In this document: piece by piece, positions 13,655-28,695 of the stretch
How positions within the stretch are numbered: position 1 is the first letter of the stretch
How the letters are laid out: each line of letters begins with the position of its first letter
From: Rhodocyclaceae bacterium
GTDB taxonomy: Bacteria; Pseudomonadota; Gammaproteobacteria; Burkholderiales; Rhodocyclaceae
Reading direction: 5' to 3'
DNA: 32,362 nt
Assembly (NCBI GenBank): GCA_030680085.1
Contig: JAUXWU010000186.1
Coordinates: 1 to 32,362, forward strand
Notes under the pieces: model-generated
The model's database searches: none
The model's input: the letters and a program-made list of their open reading frames with translations, nothing else
Told to the model about the DNA's origin: nothing
Made by a program: the position numbers and the translations under genes

Positions 13655-14475
13655 GGGCGCATTTTCGCTCGGTCGAATTTCATGATGGCACGGCCGTCGG
13701 GTACGGTGCGCGGCGCCATCTTCCAAGCATGGCCATAAATGATCTCGAAACGCGCGGGCAGCAAGCCATCGACTCGTTCCCAGGCCGCGAACACTTGCCG
13801 CCACTGGCGCCAGCCGAGCCGGTCCAGCAAGCCATCACGCACCCCCAGATGCCGCTGATCGGCCAGAAAGGCGCGCGGCGATGGATAGGTCAGCGTAAGC
13901 ATTTCCATTTCCATCACCGGGTCGGCGAAGCCCGCCGCCATCAGCATGTCGCCGATGTCGTGCATGTCGAGGAAACGGGGCGCCGTCACGACAGCGCCGA
14001 CAGCGCGAAGCTCCTTCAATGTATCCGGGCCTAGCATCGCAAATTGCAGCAGGCCGCCCTCGCTCAGCACGCGGTGCAGTTCGGCAAACGCCGAACGCAG
14101 GTCGGTCGGATCTGGCAGCCAGTGCAGCATCAGGTTCGACCAGACGAGATCGAGGCTGTTCGCCGCCAACGGCAGCGCCCGCGCGTCGGCGTTCACGCAG
14201 CGCGGGGCGCGGCCACGCAGGCGTTCCCACCAGCCGGCGCGGGCCGACACGGCAGCGAGCATCGGCAGCGCGAAATCCACCGCCAGCGGCAGGGCGTCCG
14301 GATAGCGGCGTTGCAGCTCGCGCAGGCCGTCGCCGGTCGCGCAGCCGATGTCGGCAAAACGCCGGGGCGCCAGCTTCACGCAATCGAGCCGTTCCGCCAG
14401 ACGCCGCCCGACCTCCCGCGCCAGCACGGCGGCGCTGTCATACGAGGCGGCCGCGGCCGCGAAATCCTGGCGCAT
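13651..14475 (-). CDS. bioC: Malonyl-ACP O-methyltransferase BioC
   Basis: FADIGCATGDGLREL SAM motif, SNLMLHWLPD, FAMLGPDTLKELR, DMHDIGD; adjacent to bioB. Confidence 0.92.
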   Translation of the reverse strand: MRQDFAAAAASYDSAAVLAREVGRRLAERLDCVKLAPRRFADIGCATGDGLRELQRRYPDALPLAVDFALPMLAAVSARAGWWERLRGRAPRCVNADARALPLAANSLDLVWSNLMLHWLPDPTDLRSAFAELHRVLSEGGLLQFAMLGPDTLKELRAVGAVVTAPRFLDMHDIGDMLMAAGFADPVMEMEMLTLTYPSPRAFLADQRHLGVRDGLLDRLGWRQWRQVFAAWERVDGLLPARFEIIYGHAWKMAPRTVPDGRAIMKFDRAKMRP

Positions 14476-15437
14476 CAGACCGGCTGCAAGCCCAGCCGCT
14501 CGAACAGGGCGACATCGCGGCTCGCCTCGGGATTGTCGGTCGTCAACAGCCGGTCGCCGTAGAAGATCGAATTGGCGCCGGCGAAAAAACACAGCGCCTG
14601 CAGTTCGTCGCTCATCGCCTGGCGGCCGGCGGACAGGCGCACAAAGCTTTGCGGCATGGTGATGCGGGCGGCGGCGATGGTGCGCACGAACTCGAAAGGG
14701 TCGAGCGGCGGCGCATCCGCCAGCGGCGTGCCCGGCACGCTGACCAGATGGTTGATCGGCACCGAGTCCGGCGGCGGAGCCATGCCTGCCAGTTGGGCGA
14801 TCAATGAAGCGCGCACCCGCCGCGACTCGCCCATGCCGATGATGCCGCCGCAGCAAATCTTCATGTCGGCGGCGCGCACCGCGCCCAGCGTCTCCATGCG
14901 CGCTTCCTGGCTGTGGGTGGTCACCACCTGATCGTAATATTCCGCGCCGGTATCGAGATTGTGGTTGTAGTAGTCGAGGCCGGCGGCGGCGAGTTTCCGC
15001 GCCTGACCCGGGCCGAGCAAGCCCAGCGTCAGGCAGGCTTCCATGCCGAGATCCTTGACGGCGCGCACCATCTCGATGACACGGTCGAGATCGCCCTCCT
15101 TCGGTCCGCGCCAGGCGGCGCCCATGCAAAACCGGCTGGCGCCCTGCTCCTTGGCGGCCTTGGCCGCGACCTTCACCTCCGCCAGTTCCAGCAGCTTGCC
15201 GCGCGGGACGCCGGTGTCGCGGCGCGCCGATTGCGAGCAGTAGCCACAGTCCTCGGAACAGCCGCCGGTCTTGATCGAGAGGAGGGCCGAGCGCTGCACG
15301 GCGTTGGGATCGTGGTGGGCTCGGTGCACCGCATGGGCGCGCTGCAACAGGTCCATGAAAGGCAGCGCATAGAGGGCTTCGACCTGGTCGGTCGAGAAGG
15401 GCGAATGTTGCGGCGGCGGCGTTGCGTCTATTTGCAT
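14475..15437 (-). CDS. bioB: Biotin synthase
   Basis: [13 protein letters not shown] radical SAM motif, [30 protein letters not shown]. Confidence 0.97.
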   Translation of the reverse strand: MQIDATPPPQHSPFSTDQVEALYALPFMDLLQRAHAVHRAHHDPNAVQRSALLSIKTGGCSEDCGYCSQSARRDTGVPRGKLLELAEVKVAAKAAKEQGASRFCMGAAWRGPKEGDLDRVIEMVRAVKDLGMEACLTLGLLGPGQARKLAAAGLDYYNHNLDTGAEYYDQVVTTHSQEARMETLGAVRAADMKICCGGIIGMGESRRVRASLIAQLAGMAPPPDSVPINHLVSVPGTPLADAPPLDPFEFVRTIAAARITMPQSFVRLSAGRQAMSDELQALCFFAGANSIFYGDRLLTTDNPEASRDVALFERLGLQPV

Positions 15438-15461
15438 GGGATAATCTGCGGCAATCTCACA

Positions 15462-16295
15462 ATGAAGGGCGCTCGATCTTCCGCAATGTCCGCTGCCTTG
15501 TCAATTTTTTCGCGTCTCTCCACCGGCCTGAACCGTTGGCTGACGCCGCTGTTGCCCCAGGCCTGCCTGCTGTGCGGCCAGGATGCCGGAGCGCCGGCAG
15601 TTTGCGCTGCTTGCCAGACCGATCTGCCGCTGCTGCCACTGCCGTGTTGTCCGATCTGCGCCACGCCGCTGGGTCATGCGGCCACCGCCTGCGGCGCCTG
15701 CCTCGCCAAGCCGCCGGCCTTCGATGCGACGCTCGCCACCTGGCAATATGCATTCCCGGCCGACCGGCTGGTGCTGATGCTCAAATTCAATCGCCGTCTC
15801 GCCAGCGCCGACTTTCTGGCGGCGGGCATGCTGGCGAGCACGCATCCCGCCGGCGCGCTCAAGAAACACGCCGGGCCGTCCCAAGTGTTGCTTGGCCCCC
15901 TGGGGGGAGAACGCCGCGCAGCGGCGTTTGCGGGGGGGGCCATCATCGTGCCGGTGCCGCTGTCCGCGGAGCGCTTGCGGATGCGCGGCTTCAACCAGTC
16001 CGTGGAAATCGCCCGGCCGCTGGCGCGCGCCCTGCACCTGCCGCTTGATGTCACCAGCTTGGTGCGCACGCAGGACACCGCACCGCAAAGCACATTGCCC
16101 TGGCGGGCGCGCCAGAGCAATGTGCGCCACGCCTTCGCCTGCCGCGCCGACTTTTCCGGCAAGGCGGTGATCGTCGTCGATGACGTGATGACCACCGGCG
16201 CGACCCTCGACGCCGTGGCGCGTACGCTCAAGGATCACGGCGCGACGTATGTCGTCAATTGGGTCGCGGCGCGCGCGGTGAAACTGGCTACCTGA
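15462..16295 (+). CDS. comF: ComF family protein (phosphoribosyltransferase) with an apparent in-frame repeat insertion
   Basis: CxxC zinc fingers, [36 protein letters not shown] motif; start could alternatively be 15486. Confidence 0.92.
   Translation: MKGARSSAMSAALSIFSRLSTGLNRWLTPLLPQACLLCGQDAGAPAVCAACQTDLPLLPLPCCPICATPLGHAATACGACLAKPPAFDATLATWQYAFPADRLVLMLKFNRRLASADFLAAGMLASTHPAGALKKHAGPSQVLLGPLGGERRAAAFAGGAIIVPVPLSAERLRMRGFNQSVEIARPLARALHLPLDVTSLVRTQDTAPQSTLPWRARQSNVRHAFACRADFSGKAVIVVDDVMTTGATLDAVARTLKDHGATYVVNWVAARAVKLAT
15792..15816 (+). repeat. Dispersed 25-bp repeat, copy C (within comF)
   Basis: CGCCGTCTCGCCAGCGCCGACTTTC. Confidence 0.85.
15868..15940. repeat. Hairpin-rich repeat element inserted in frame in comF
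   Basis: CCAAGtgttgCTTGG (15881-15895), CCCCCTGGGGGG, AACGCCGCgcaGCGGCGTT (15910-15928), then G-run; encodes [23 protein letters not shown] immediately before IIVPVP. Confidence 0.7.
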
Positions 16296-16308
16296 CTCCC
16301 ATCTGATT

Positions 16309-18441
<2,133 letters not shown>

Positions 18442-18442
<1 letters not shown>

Positions 18443-18891
18443 TACGACTGAACCAGACCCGTCTTGCTGTCCAGCACACGCACATCCAGTATTGCCACGC
18501 CCTGCACCGCCAGAAAATCCTTGTCCGTCGTCAGCAAGGTCATTCCTGCAACGCTCGCTGTCGCGGCAATCCAGATGTCGTTCTGGCCGACTGTCAGACC
18601 CGCGGACCGCAGCGCCGAACTCATTTCAGCCCATCGCTGATGCACGCCGGGGTGAGCGATCGGAATGAGGAGAGTTTTCTCGATCTGGGTTTTGAGCAGG
18701 GCTTTGCGCCTTTCGCCCCAGTTGGAGGAAAACGCGAGCAATTCGGCCACGGTTACCTCGCAGATCGCCGGCCGAAAGCGCGAGGCGCTTAGCCCGAACT
18801 GCGCGTCGATCGCTCCCGGCACGGGACTGTTCGCGCGGGTGGCGTGGAGAACAACGCTCGTATCGAGGAGAAACCCGAGCGAGCCGTTCAT
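18442..18891 (-). CDS. PIN-domain protein (VapC-like)
   Basis: [37 protein letters not shown] acidic PIN motifs; stop overlaps the hsdR ATG (TAATG). Confidence 0.85.
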
Positions 18892-18895
18892 CTGC

Positions 18896-19852
18896 TCAGC
18901 TCAATGCGTCGACCGCGGCAGCGAATTCTTCGTCGCTCTCTTCCGACGGAATGCTGCCAAGGAAGCTGGCATACACCGATGATTCGCCGGAGCGCAGACG
19001 CACCGTCCGGGCAAGGTCGGTATTCGTCTCCGCGACCGGCGCGTACCGGAAAAAATCGTCACGCTCGCTCGCCGGGGCAAGCGCATCGGCATCGATGCGA
19101 AGCAAAGTCCCCGATGGCCTGAAAACCCCCAGACCCTCGCAGACCACGTCCTTATTAAAAAGAAGCGGCGCAAACTGATCGAGCGACTCTTCGCCTTCCC
19201 AGATCGCGGTAACAATCCCGCCGGAGACGAGGTGGAGCTTGAGGACGCCCTGGCTCGCCCCCATCAAATCCAGCCGACCCGTGACACGCACTCGCATGGA
19301 CTGCGGCGTGGCGTGCGCCAGCTCGCGCGCGGATTGCACGACCGACGCGTCGAGGTGACCGGATTTGTGCAACGTCACGTCGGGCAAGACGATACTGCTC
19401 AAGCCGTCCTTGCCGAACAACTTCCGGTAACTACCGATTCGACGCAGCATGCCCGGATCGAAGCGACTGCTCTCGCCGCGGCGTGATCCAACGTCTTCGA
19501 GCGCGGCCGCAAGAAGCTCAAACGCCGTCTGCTCAGGCTGCGGTCCATCCTCCCAGAGTTGCGCCTGCGCGAACAGGTCGGCGGCGACTTCCCCGAAGGG
19601 CGCGACCTCGAAACGCAGCACTGTCACGCTATCGCCATCCGCCGAATGGCCCACGTAACGCACGTCCGCCGCCGCCTTGATGCTGCCTGGAATCCGGCCG
19701 CGCGCGCGGCTCGTGTGCAGAAAACCCATGCGCACCGTGTCCTGCAAAGTGTCGTGCAGGTGCGCCAGTACCGGGCCGATCAATTCCGGGCGCGGTTTGG
19801 CTCCCAGGCCGGACTGCGCCTCAAGACGGAAACTGCGTTCGACGTATTTCAT
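18896..19852 (-). CDS. Hypothetical protein (318 aa), predicted partner of the adjacent PIN protein
   Basis: Long uninterrupted ORF, 4-nt gap to the PIN gene; no family recognised. Confidence 0.7.
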   Translation of the reverse strand: MKYVERSFRLEAQSGLGAKPRPELIGPVLAHLHDTLQDTVRMGFLHTSRARGRIPGSIKAAADVRYVGHSADGDSVTVLRFEVAPFGEVAADLFAQAQLWEDGPQPEQTAFELLAAALEDVGSRRGESSRFDPGMLRRIGSYRKLFGKDGLSSIVLPDVTLHKSGHLDASVVQSARELAHATPQSMRVRVTGRLDLMGASQGVLKLHLVSGGIVTAIWEGEESLDQFAPLLFNKDVVCEGLGVFRPSGTLLRIDADALAPASERDDFFRYAPVAETNTDLARTVRLRSGESSVYASFLGSIPSEESDEEFAAAVDALS

Positions 19853-19967
19853 GAGACCCTCCCGGACTACGGCGCTGTGAAAGCGGCACAGCGGCGCTTG
19901 CGACCCCGCATTCTACTTCGGGCCCAATGCCCCGCGCTGGTGCTTTCAGTTACGCGCGGATGCATGT

Positions 19968-20912
<945 letters not shown>

Positions 20913-20958
20913 CCCACTTCATCTTGGCGGCATGAGCAAGCAAAGGCAACCCACCCGC

Positions 20959-20983
20959 AAAAGTCGGCGCTGGCGAGACGGCG
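20959..20983 (-). repeat. Dispersed 25-bp repeat, copy D (between hsdS and the hsdM-DUF1016 gene)
   Basis: Reverse strand CGCCGTCTCGCCAGCGCCGACTTTT, 24/25 to copies B and C. Confidence 0.85.
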
Positions 20984-21022
20984 TCTGCATCCACTGCCGG
21001 CAAATCTCCCGGCCTGCGCCAC

Positions 21023-22947
<1,925 letters not shown>

Positions 22948-24045
22948 CTATCTGAGTTTCTGTTCGACCACTGCCGCCATGTCGGCCGGCAGGTTGCCGA
23001 CTTCCCTGGCTTTGGCGTAGGCCTCTTTGGCCTCGCCGCCGCGCCCCGCGGATTCGAGCGTCAGGCCGAGGCCGAACCACCAGCGGCCTTCGTTGGGACG
23101 CAGGGCGAGCGCGGCCTGGAAGCGTTGCGCCGCTTCGGCCGGGCGTTGCTGCTTTTGCAGCAGGTAGGCAAACAGGCCCTGATAATCGGCATTGCCGGTG
23201 GCATGGGCGGCGTGGCGTGTCAGCGTGTCGAGCGCGGCGGCCGTGTCGCCTTGCTCGAACTGCAGGCGGGCGAGAATCGTCGCCAGGCCGCTTTGCGTCG
23301 GATCGGCGGCCAGGCCGCTTTGCGCCACCTGCCGTGCTGCGTCCCATTGGCGACTGCCGACCAGCACCGAGAGCAGGGCCTGCCGCGCCTTGGCGTGGGC
23401 GGGATCGAGTTCGAGCGCACGTTGCAGGGACGGCAGGGCGGCGGCGTTGTCGCCGCGGCGCACCGCTTGCACGCCCTTGCTGTATTCGTTCTCGGCCTGA
23501 TCGTGGGCGCGGCCGTCTTTGGAACGTTTATCGATCTGCGCCTCGGCAGGCGGCGGTGCGCTCGTGACCGTGGCGGGTTTGGGATCAAGCGGCGCGGGTG
23601 CGGGTGCGGGCGCCGGCGGCGGCTTCACGGGTTCCGGTTTTGGCTTGGCGATGGGAGGCGGCGCGGCGGCCGGGGCTGGAACCTGGGCCGGCTCGGATGG
23701 CGTCGGCCAGGTGGTCAGCTTTATCTCGCCCGCATCGGTGGGCAGGCGTAATGCCTCTTCAGCGGCTGGCGTTGCAGAAGTCGGCGCCGTGTCAATGGAG
23801 ACGGCAGCCGCAGGCACGGCGGCAGGTAGAGCGGGGGTGGCTGGCTCGGTCATCATGAAAAGACCGGCAAGCAGGCCGGTCATCACGGCACCGATGGCCA
23901 TACCCGCCGCCAATATCCGCCACTGATTCGACCGAGTGACCGGGAGCGGCGGCAGGATGCGCAACTGCGGCGGCAGCCCGGTGCGTTCCTTTTCGCTGGC
24001 GTGGCGCGCATCCAAATCGCGCAGCATCTGATTGATGACACTCAT
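22948..24045 (-). CDS. mshN: MSHA biogenesis protein MshN-like TPR protein
   Basis: [19 protein letters not shown]-terminus, TM segment, Pro/Ala-rich linker, C-terminal TPRs; downstream of the ExeA-like ATPase. Confidence 0.82.
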   Translation of the reverse strand: MSVINQMLRDLDARHASEKERTGLPPQLRILPPLPVTRSNQWRILAAGMAIGAVMTGLLAGLFMMTEPATPALPAAVPAAAVSIDTAPTSATPAAEEALRLPTDAGEIKLTTWPTPSEPAQVPAPAAAPPPIAKPKPEPVKPPPAPAPAPAPLDPKPATVTSAPPPAEAQIDKRSKDGRAHDQAENEYSKGVQAVRRGDNAAALPSLQRALELDPAHAKARQALLSVLVGSRQWDAARQVAQSGLAADPTQSGLATILARLQFEQGDTAAALDTLTRHAAHATGNADYQGLFAYLLQKQQRPAEAAQRFQAALALRPNEGRWWFGLGLTLESAGRGGEAKEAYAKAREVGNLPADMAAVVEQKLR

Positions 24046-24052
24046 TGACTCT

Positions 24053-24886
24053 TTACCAGAAAGACCAGCGCGACGGCTGCGCCGCGCCCTCGGTATCCTC
24101 TGCGGCAATCCTGACGTGGCGCGCCTCGACCTGCGGCCGGCCTTCGCCAAACGCCGTCAGCAGGGCTTTGTGCGCCAGAATATTGACCAGCCGGGGTGTG
24201 CCGATGGCCAGGCGGTGCAGGGTTTTGACGGCGGCGCGGGGAAACAGGGGATCGCCGTTGTGCCCGGCAATGCGCAGGCGCTGCTCGACATAATGGCCCA
24301 CCTCGTCGACATCCAGCCCGCGCAATTGGTGATGAAAAACGATGCGCTGCCTGATCTGGCGCGCCGAATGTGCCGCCAGCATTTCATCCAGTTCGGGCTG
24401 GCCAAACAGGATGATGTGCAGGAGTTTACGTTTCTCGGTCTCGAGGTTGGACAGGAGGCGCAGGCTTTCGAGCGTCAGCCGCGGCATGGTCTGCGCTTCG
24501 TCGATGCACAGCACGACCTTCCGGTTGGCACGCGCCAGATCGAGCAGACGGTGATTGAGACGCTTGACGACGTGGGCGGCTTCGGGTGCGCCAGCGGTCG
24601 CGCCGAGGTCGTCCGCCACTTCGCGTAAAAAGGCGCGCGGCTCCATCTGCGGGTTGGGCATGTAGGCGGCCTTCCAGCCTGGTCCCAGTTCGGCAAGAAA
24701 GTTGCGGCACAACAGTGTCTTGCCGGTGCCGATCTCGCCCACCACCTTGATGAAGCCTTCGCCGCTGGCCAGCGCGAAGTGCAGCAGGTTGAGCCCCTCG
24801 CGGTGGCTGTTGCTGGGATAAACGAACTCGGTGTCCGGCGTAATGCCGAACGGGGCTTGCTGCAAGCCGAAGTGGGCGAGATACAC
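24053..24886 (-). CDS. mshM: MSHA biogenesis ATPase MshM (ExeA-like AAA)
   Basis: MYLAHFGLQQAPFGITPDTEFVYPS, GEIGTGKTLLCR Walker A, VVLCIDEAQTMP Walker B. Confidence 0.9.
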   Translation of the reverse strand: MYLAHFGLQQAPFGITPDTEFVYPSNSHREGLNLLHFALASGEGFIKVVGEIGTGKTLLCRNFLAELGPGWKAAYMPNPQMEPRAFLREVADDLGATAGAPEAAHVVKRLNHRLLDLARANRKVVLCIDEAQTMPRLTLESLRLLSNLETEKRKLLHIILFGQPELDEMLAAHSARQIRQRIVFHHQLRGLDVDEVGHYVEQRLRIAGHNGDPLFPRAAVKTLHRLAIGTPRLVNILAHKALLTAFGEGRPQVEARHVRIAAEDTEGAAQPSRWSFW

Positions 24887-24893
24887 GGTCTGT

Positions 24894-26819
24894 TTAGTTT
24901 AACGGGACGGACAGGGGCGGCAACCCCATGCTGCGCACGCGCTCGCCGCTTTGTTCGATGTCCTTCATCCAGGCGCGATCGTCATGGATGATGGTCGGCT
25001 TGAGCAGGATCACCAGTTCGCGCTTGCTGCTCTCGGCGCCGCGCTGCCCGGTTAGAAACCCAAGGGAAGAGGATGTCGTTCCAGGGAGCCCTGATCGATC
25101 AGAGGATTGATAATGGTCCATCATGCCGCCGATCGCCACGATGTTGCCGTCTTGTACCCGGACAATGCTGTCGGTTTCCCTGACGCTTCGCGATGCCAGC
25201 GGCAAAGATATCGTGCCCGCCCCCCCGAGGTTAAAGACCTTCTGAATTTCTCTTACGGTGCTGATAGCCGGATGCACATGGAGAACAATGTTGCCGTCCT
25301 CATCGATTTGGGGGGTTACGTCCAGGGAAATACCGGAAAACAGCGTGCTGGTTGTCGGTGTTGGCGTGGATGACGCGGCAACGCCTGCTACAGCAGGCGT
25401 CTGCGCCATCGTGAAACCCGTGATATAGACCTCGTCAGTGCCCACCTTGAGCAATGCCTTCTGGTTGTTGGTGGTGGCGATGCGCGGGCTTGACAGTACC
25501 GACACGCTGCCTTGCGTTTCGAGGAAATTGAGCAAGGTGGCAAAATTGGCGGTCTGAAAGGCCAGACCGACAAAGCCGTTCCCCATGGCCGCAGCGACGA
25601 CGCTACCGGCTAATCCGGGCAAGACGGATACTCCAGGCGCTGTCAGCGTCTGGCCCAACGTCGTCAAATTCGATGTTACGCTTGAAGTGATATCTGGATA
25701 TGCTAAATTGTAAGGCACCAAGGCACCCGTTGATGGATCCGTAACCAATCTGGTTGTAACGGCAGGGGTGCCATTAACCGGGCGCAGTGCGCTACCCGGT
25801 CCAACCGATCCAAGCGCCACATTGCTGTTGCCACCGCCGCGGAAGGCGCTCCAGTTGACGCCCGCCTGATAACCCTCGTTCAGCCTGACCTCCATGATCT
25901 TCGCTTCCAGCATCACCTGCCGTTCGACGATGATCTGCGTCGATTTCAGGTAGCTTTCCACCTCGCGCAAGTCGCGCGGCGCGGCGCGCACCACGATCAT
26001 GCCGGAGCGGGGCGAAATGACGACACCGGGCGTCGTCGCCATTGTGTTGATCGTTACGTTCTGCGTACTGATATTGCTCGTTGCGCTAGCCGTGCCGCTT
26101 GTGCTGGTTGCAGTCCCGGATTGCGTCAGGGGCGCTGCCGCTCCGATAATGACGCTGATTGCTTTGCGCAGATCATCCCAGAGTTGATTTTCTTCAGCCG
26201 TGTCGGTCAGGATCGACGTAGTGTCGCCAGCCCCTCCCATTTGCGCTTGCGCCTGTCCGCCGCCTGGCTGCCCCGGCGAGCTGGTTTGCGCACCCCCTGG
26301 CTGTCCGCCAGGAGATCCCGTCCCGGATGAAACTGACGTCGACGACCTCCCGCTGCGCCGCGCCATCAGGTAGTTGACCTTGAATACCCGCATTTGCAGG
26401 CCGTGTGGCTGGATGTGGATGCGGTTGCCCTTGATGTTGAACTCGTAGCCGTAGAGTTCGCGGATCGACTCCAGCGTCTCTTTTACCGTCACGTCTTTCA
26501 AGCTGATGGTGATGGCGCCGGTAACCTCTGGGCCGACCAGCATGTTGTAGCGGGTGCCGCTGACGATGGCCATGAACACCTGGATTGCCGGGGCGCCGAC
26601 CACCGACAGATCGAAGCGCGGCTCGCCGTTTTCCTGCTTGGGCATCTCGACCGAGAACGGCATCAGCATGGCGCGCTCGGCGGCATCCGCTGACTTGCGG
26701 CCGACTGCTGCCTGGGCCAGTTCTTCGCCGATGCGTTCCCGAACGACATCGGGGCGCGGTTGGGGCGCGGTGCAGGCCGTGAGTAAACCCAGCAACGGCA
26801 ACAGGGTCAGTATTCTCAT
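24894..26819 (-). CDS. mshL: MSHA pilus secretin MshL
   Basis: Lipoprotein-like signal MRILTLLPLLGLLTAC; secretin domain with VERQVMLEAKIMEVRLNEGYQAGVNW, LSSPRIATTNNQKALLKVG, RELVILLKPTII. Confidence 0.92.
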   Translation of the reverse strand: MRILTLLPLLGLLTACTAPQPRPDVVRERIGEELAQAAVGRKSADAAERAMLMPFSVEMPKQENGEPRFDLSVVGAPAIQVFMAIVSGTRYNMLVGPEVTGAITISLKDVTVKETLESIRELYGYEFNIKGNRIHIQPHGLQMRVFKVNYLMARRSGRSSTSVSSGTGSPGGQPGGAQTSSPGQPGGGQAQAQMGGAGDTTSILTDTAEENQLWDDLRKAISVIIGAAAPLTQSGTATSTSGTASATSNISTQNVTINTMATTPGVVISPRSGMIVVRAAPRDLREVESYLKSTQIIVERQVMLEAKIMEVRLNEGYQAGVNWSAFRGGGNSNVALGSVGPGSALRPVNGTPAVTTRLVTDPSTGALVPYNLAYPDITSSVTSNLTTLGQTLTAPGVSVLPGLAGSVVAAAMGNGFVGLAFQTANFATLLNFLETQGSVSVLSSPRIATTNNQKALLKVGTDEVYITGFTMAQTPAVAGVAASSTPTPTTSTLFSGISLDVTPQIDEDGNIVLHVHPAISTVREIQKVFNLGGAGTISLPLASRSVRETDSIVRVQDGNIVAIGGMMDHYQSSDRSGLPGTTSSSLGFLTGQRGAESSKRELVILLKPTIIHDDRAWMKDIEQSGERVRSMGLPPLSVPLN

Positions 26820-27238
26820 TTGTCGGTCTTTCTGTTCTGCGCAGCCTTCTGCGCTGGTTTTTGCGCCGTCCCGTCAGCGCCGACTTTTAGCGGCGCTGCA
26901 ACACGGGCGATTTTCTTTTCGGCTGCCGGTGTCAATCGCAAGGTCTCGTTACCCTGGGGCCCTCTCAGTACGACTGAATCCTCACTGACCTTGATCAGCC
27001 TGGCTTCGCCGACCTTGCCACCAAGTTCGACGACGCTCCCATTGATCAGCGCCGCCGGCTTGCCCCCCTTCCGCAGGATCACGGATTGTAAACCGCTGGA
27101 CTCGAATACCGCCGCGCCGGCCGGGTCGCCAGCGGTGAGGCCGAGGGCGGCGGGTGGGCGGGTTGGATCGGCCAACTGGGCATGCGTCGCGCCAGCCAAC
27201 GCCAGCAACGCCAATACAGTGATCAGACGACCAGCCAT
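26816..27238 (-). CDS. mshK: MshK-like pilus biogenesis protein
   Basis: Signal peptide, LADPTRPPAALG, LQSVILRKGGKPAALINGSVVELGGKVGEARLIKV; operon position. Confidence 0.8.
   Translation of the reverse strand: MAGRLITVLALLALAGATHAQLADPTRPPAALGLTAGDPAGAAVFESSGLQSVILRKGGKPAALINGSVVELGGKVGEARLIKVSEDSVVLRGPQGNETLRLTPAAEKKIARVAAPLKVGADGTAQKPAQKAAQNRKTDK
26864..26888 (+). repeat. Dispersed 25-bp repeat, copy E (within mshK)
   Basis: CGCCGTCCCGTCAGCGCCGACTTTT, 22/25 to copies B and C. Confidence 0.65.
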
Positions 27239-27927
27239 ATCGAATCCAGACTTAAGGTGTAAACAATCAGGGTCAGTTCGCTGACGGGATGTTTTTTGAC
27301 GGCCAGGCGCATGTTGCCCCACAGCAACTTTTGCGGGCTGGCTTCGAGTTCATTCACATAGGCCAGCAGATCCTGATAGCTGCCGGCGAGCTTGATTTCG
27401 ATGCCATGTTTGTAGATGTTGCCGCCCGGCATGGGCGCTGTTGCCGTGCCGGGCTTTTCACCTTCCCTGGCGGCTGGCGGGTCGATCAATGGCTGCGGCG
27501 GCAGGGTGTTCAGGCTGACCAGCGTCAGGCCGCGATGGCGGGTCAGCAGGGTTTTCAGCAGGGCGGGCGCCTGTGCGGGCGCGACGAGGATGCGGTCGAA
27601 GGCCTTGAGGTCGCGATCGGTGGTCGCCAGTTGATCGCGCAACTGCTGAAGTTGCGCGCGGTTGGCAGCATCCGGATCGGTATTTTGTGTCTTCAGGTCG
27701 GCCAACTGGACGTTCAGTTGTTCCTGTTCGGTTTGCTGCTGGGCGAGGGTCTTCTTGAGGCGGGCGGTTTGCTGCTGGCCGGGCTCGATCCAGAACGAGA
27801 AGCCGCCAAACACAATCGCCACCGCCAGGGCGCCGACGATCAGGTATTTTTCGCGCGGCTGCATGGCGGCGAAGCGGCTGGACCAGCCTTGCCAGCGGGC
27901 CTTGAGCGGGTTTCCATCCGTCATCAA
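27223..27927 (-). CDS. mshJ: MshJ-like pilus biogenesis protein
   Basis: Single TM plus coiled coil, PLIDPP..., KHGIEIKLAGSYQDLLAYVNELEASPQKLLWGNM; operon position. Confidence 0.85.
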   Translation of the reverse strand: MMTDGNPLKARWQGWSSRFAAMQPREKYLIVGALAVAIVFGGFSFWIEPGQQQTARLKKTLAQQQTEQEQLNVQLADLKTQNTDPDAANRAQLQQLRDQLATTDRDLKAFDRILVAPAQAPALLKTLLTRHRGLTLVSLNTLPPQPLIDPPAAREGEKPGTATAPMPGGNIYKHGIEIKLAGSYQDLLAYVNELEASPQKLLWGNMRLAVKKHPVSELTLIVYTLSLDSIWLVV

Positions 27928-28691
27928 CCTTGTCCTCCGGCCGGCTTACCATTGGCTCTGCTGGGGAGCATCATGAGAAATTCGTGAAGGTACAGTTCGC
28001 GCGCGGGTGTTTTGTGAACCGTAGCGGCTGAGCTGTCGGATTTCGCACCAGCAAGTGGGGTTAGCTTGAATTCGTGGTATTGCGCTTTAGGGGTTGTGGC
28101 AGCAGTACCAGCGGATTGCCCAAGTGCGTCAGGCGCAGGGTCGGATTTTCCCTCGTCAAGCTGCAGTGTGGCGAAGGTGCGACCCTGGAATGCACGCTCC
28201 CTGCCAAGTTGGCGGATATATTCAGGCAACAGCGCCGGATCGACGGTGCGCCCGCGAATTTCCATGCCACCGCCAGCAGCGAAGCTGAATTCGGTAAGCC
28301 ACAGCCCCGTCAGCGACTGGCGGGAAAAGCCGCGCAGATATTCGGCGTATGAACCGGCATCCGGCCCCAGGCGTTGTTGCAGCGTGGTCAGCACCTCGCT
28401 GCGTGCCGATAGCAACAGGTGTGCAACGCCAAGCATTTGTTCGAGGCGCGGATCGGGCTTGCGGCCTGCGACTTGCTGGCCCAGTACAGTGATCTGCTCG
28501 CGCGCGGCCTTGAGTTGCGCATCGTTGGCGGCGGTCTGGGCCGTGAGCATGGGCACCTCATGGCGCGCCAGCGCGCCCAGCGCTCCTGCCACCAGCAGCA
28601 GCAGTACGCCGGCTATTACCACATTGGATAGTGACAGCCAGTCGCGCTGCTTTAGCAGTGCGGCATCGTAAAGGTTGATCTGCTGGCTCAT
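27924..28691 (-). CDS. PilN-like (MshI2) pilus assembly protein
   Basis: MSQQINLYDAALLKQRDWLSLSNVV followed by TM and coiled coil; between mshI and mshJ. Confidence 0.8.
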   Translation of the reverse strand: MSQQINLYDAALLKQRDWLSLSNVVIAGVLLLLVAGALGALARHEVPMLTAQTAANDAQLKAAREQITVLGQQVAGRKPDPRLEQMLGVAHLLLSARSEVLTTLQQRLGPDAGSYAEYLRGFSRQSLTGLWLTEFSFAAGGGMEIRGRTVDPALLPEYIRQLGRERAFQGRTFATLQLDEGKSDPAPDALGQSAGTAATTPKAQYHEFKLTPLAGAKSDSSAATVHKTPARELYLHEFLMMLPSRANGKPAGGQG

Positions 28692-28695
28692 CGCG

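Noticed and set aside
13981-14004. CGCCGTCACGACAGCGCCGACAGC in bioC as a sixth copy of the 25-bp repeat
   Set aside because: Only about 19 of 24 positions match; may be a decayed copy but cannot be separated from chance in GC-rich DNA.
14913-15461. Upstream extension of the comF ORF over bioB
   Set aside because: Overlaps bioB antisense; comF homology only begins near 15.5 kb.
23780-23815. AAGTCGGCGCCGTGTC...GAGACGGC in mshN as another repeat copy
   Set aside because: Match is split and imperfect; insufficient support.
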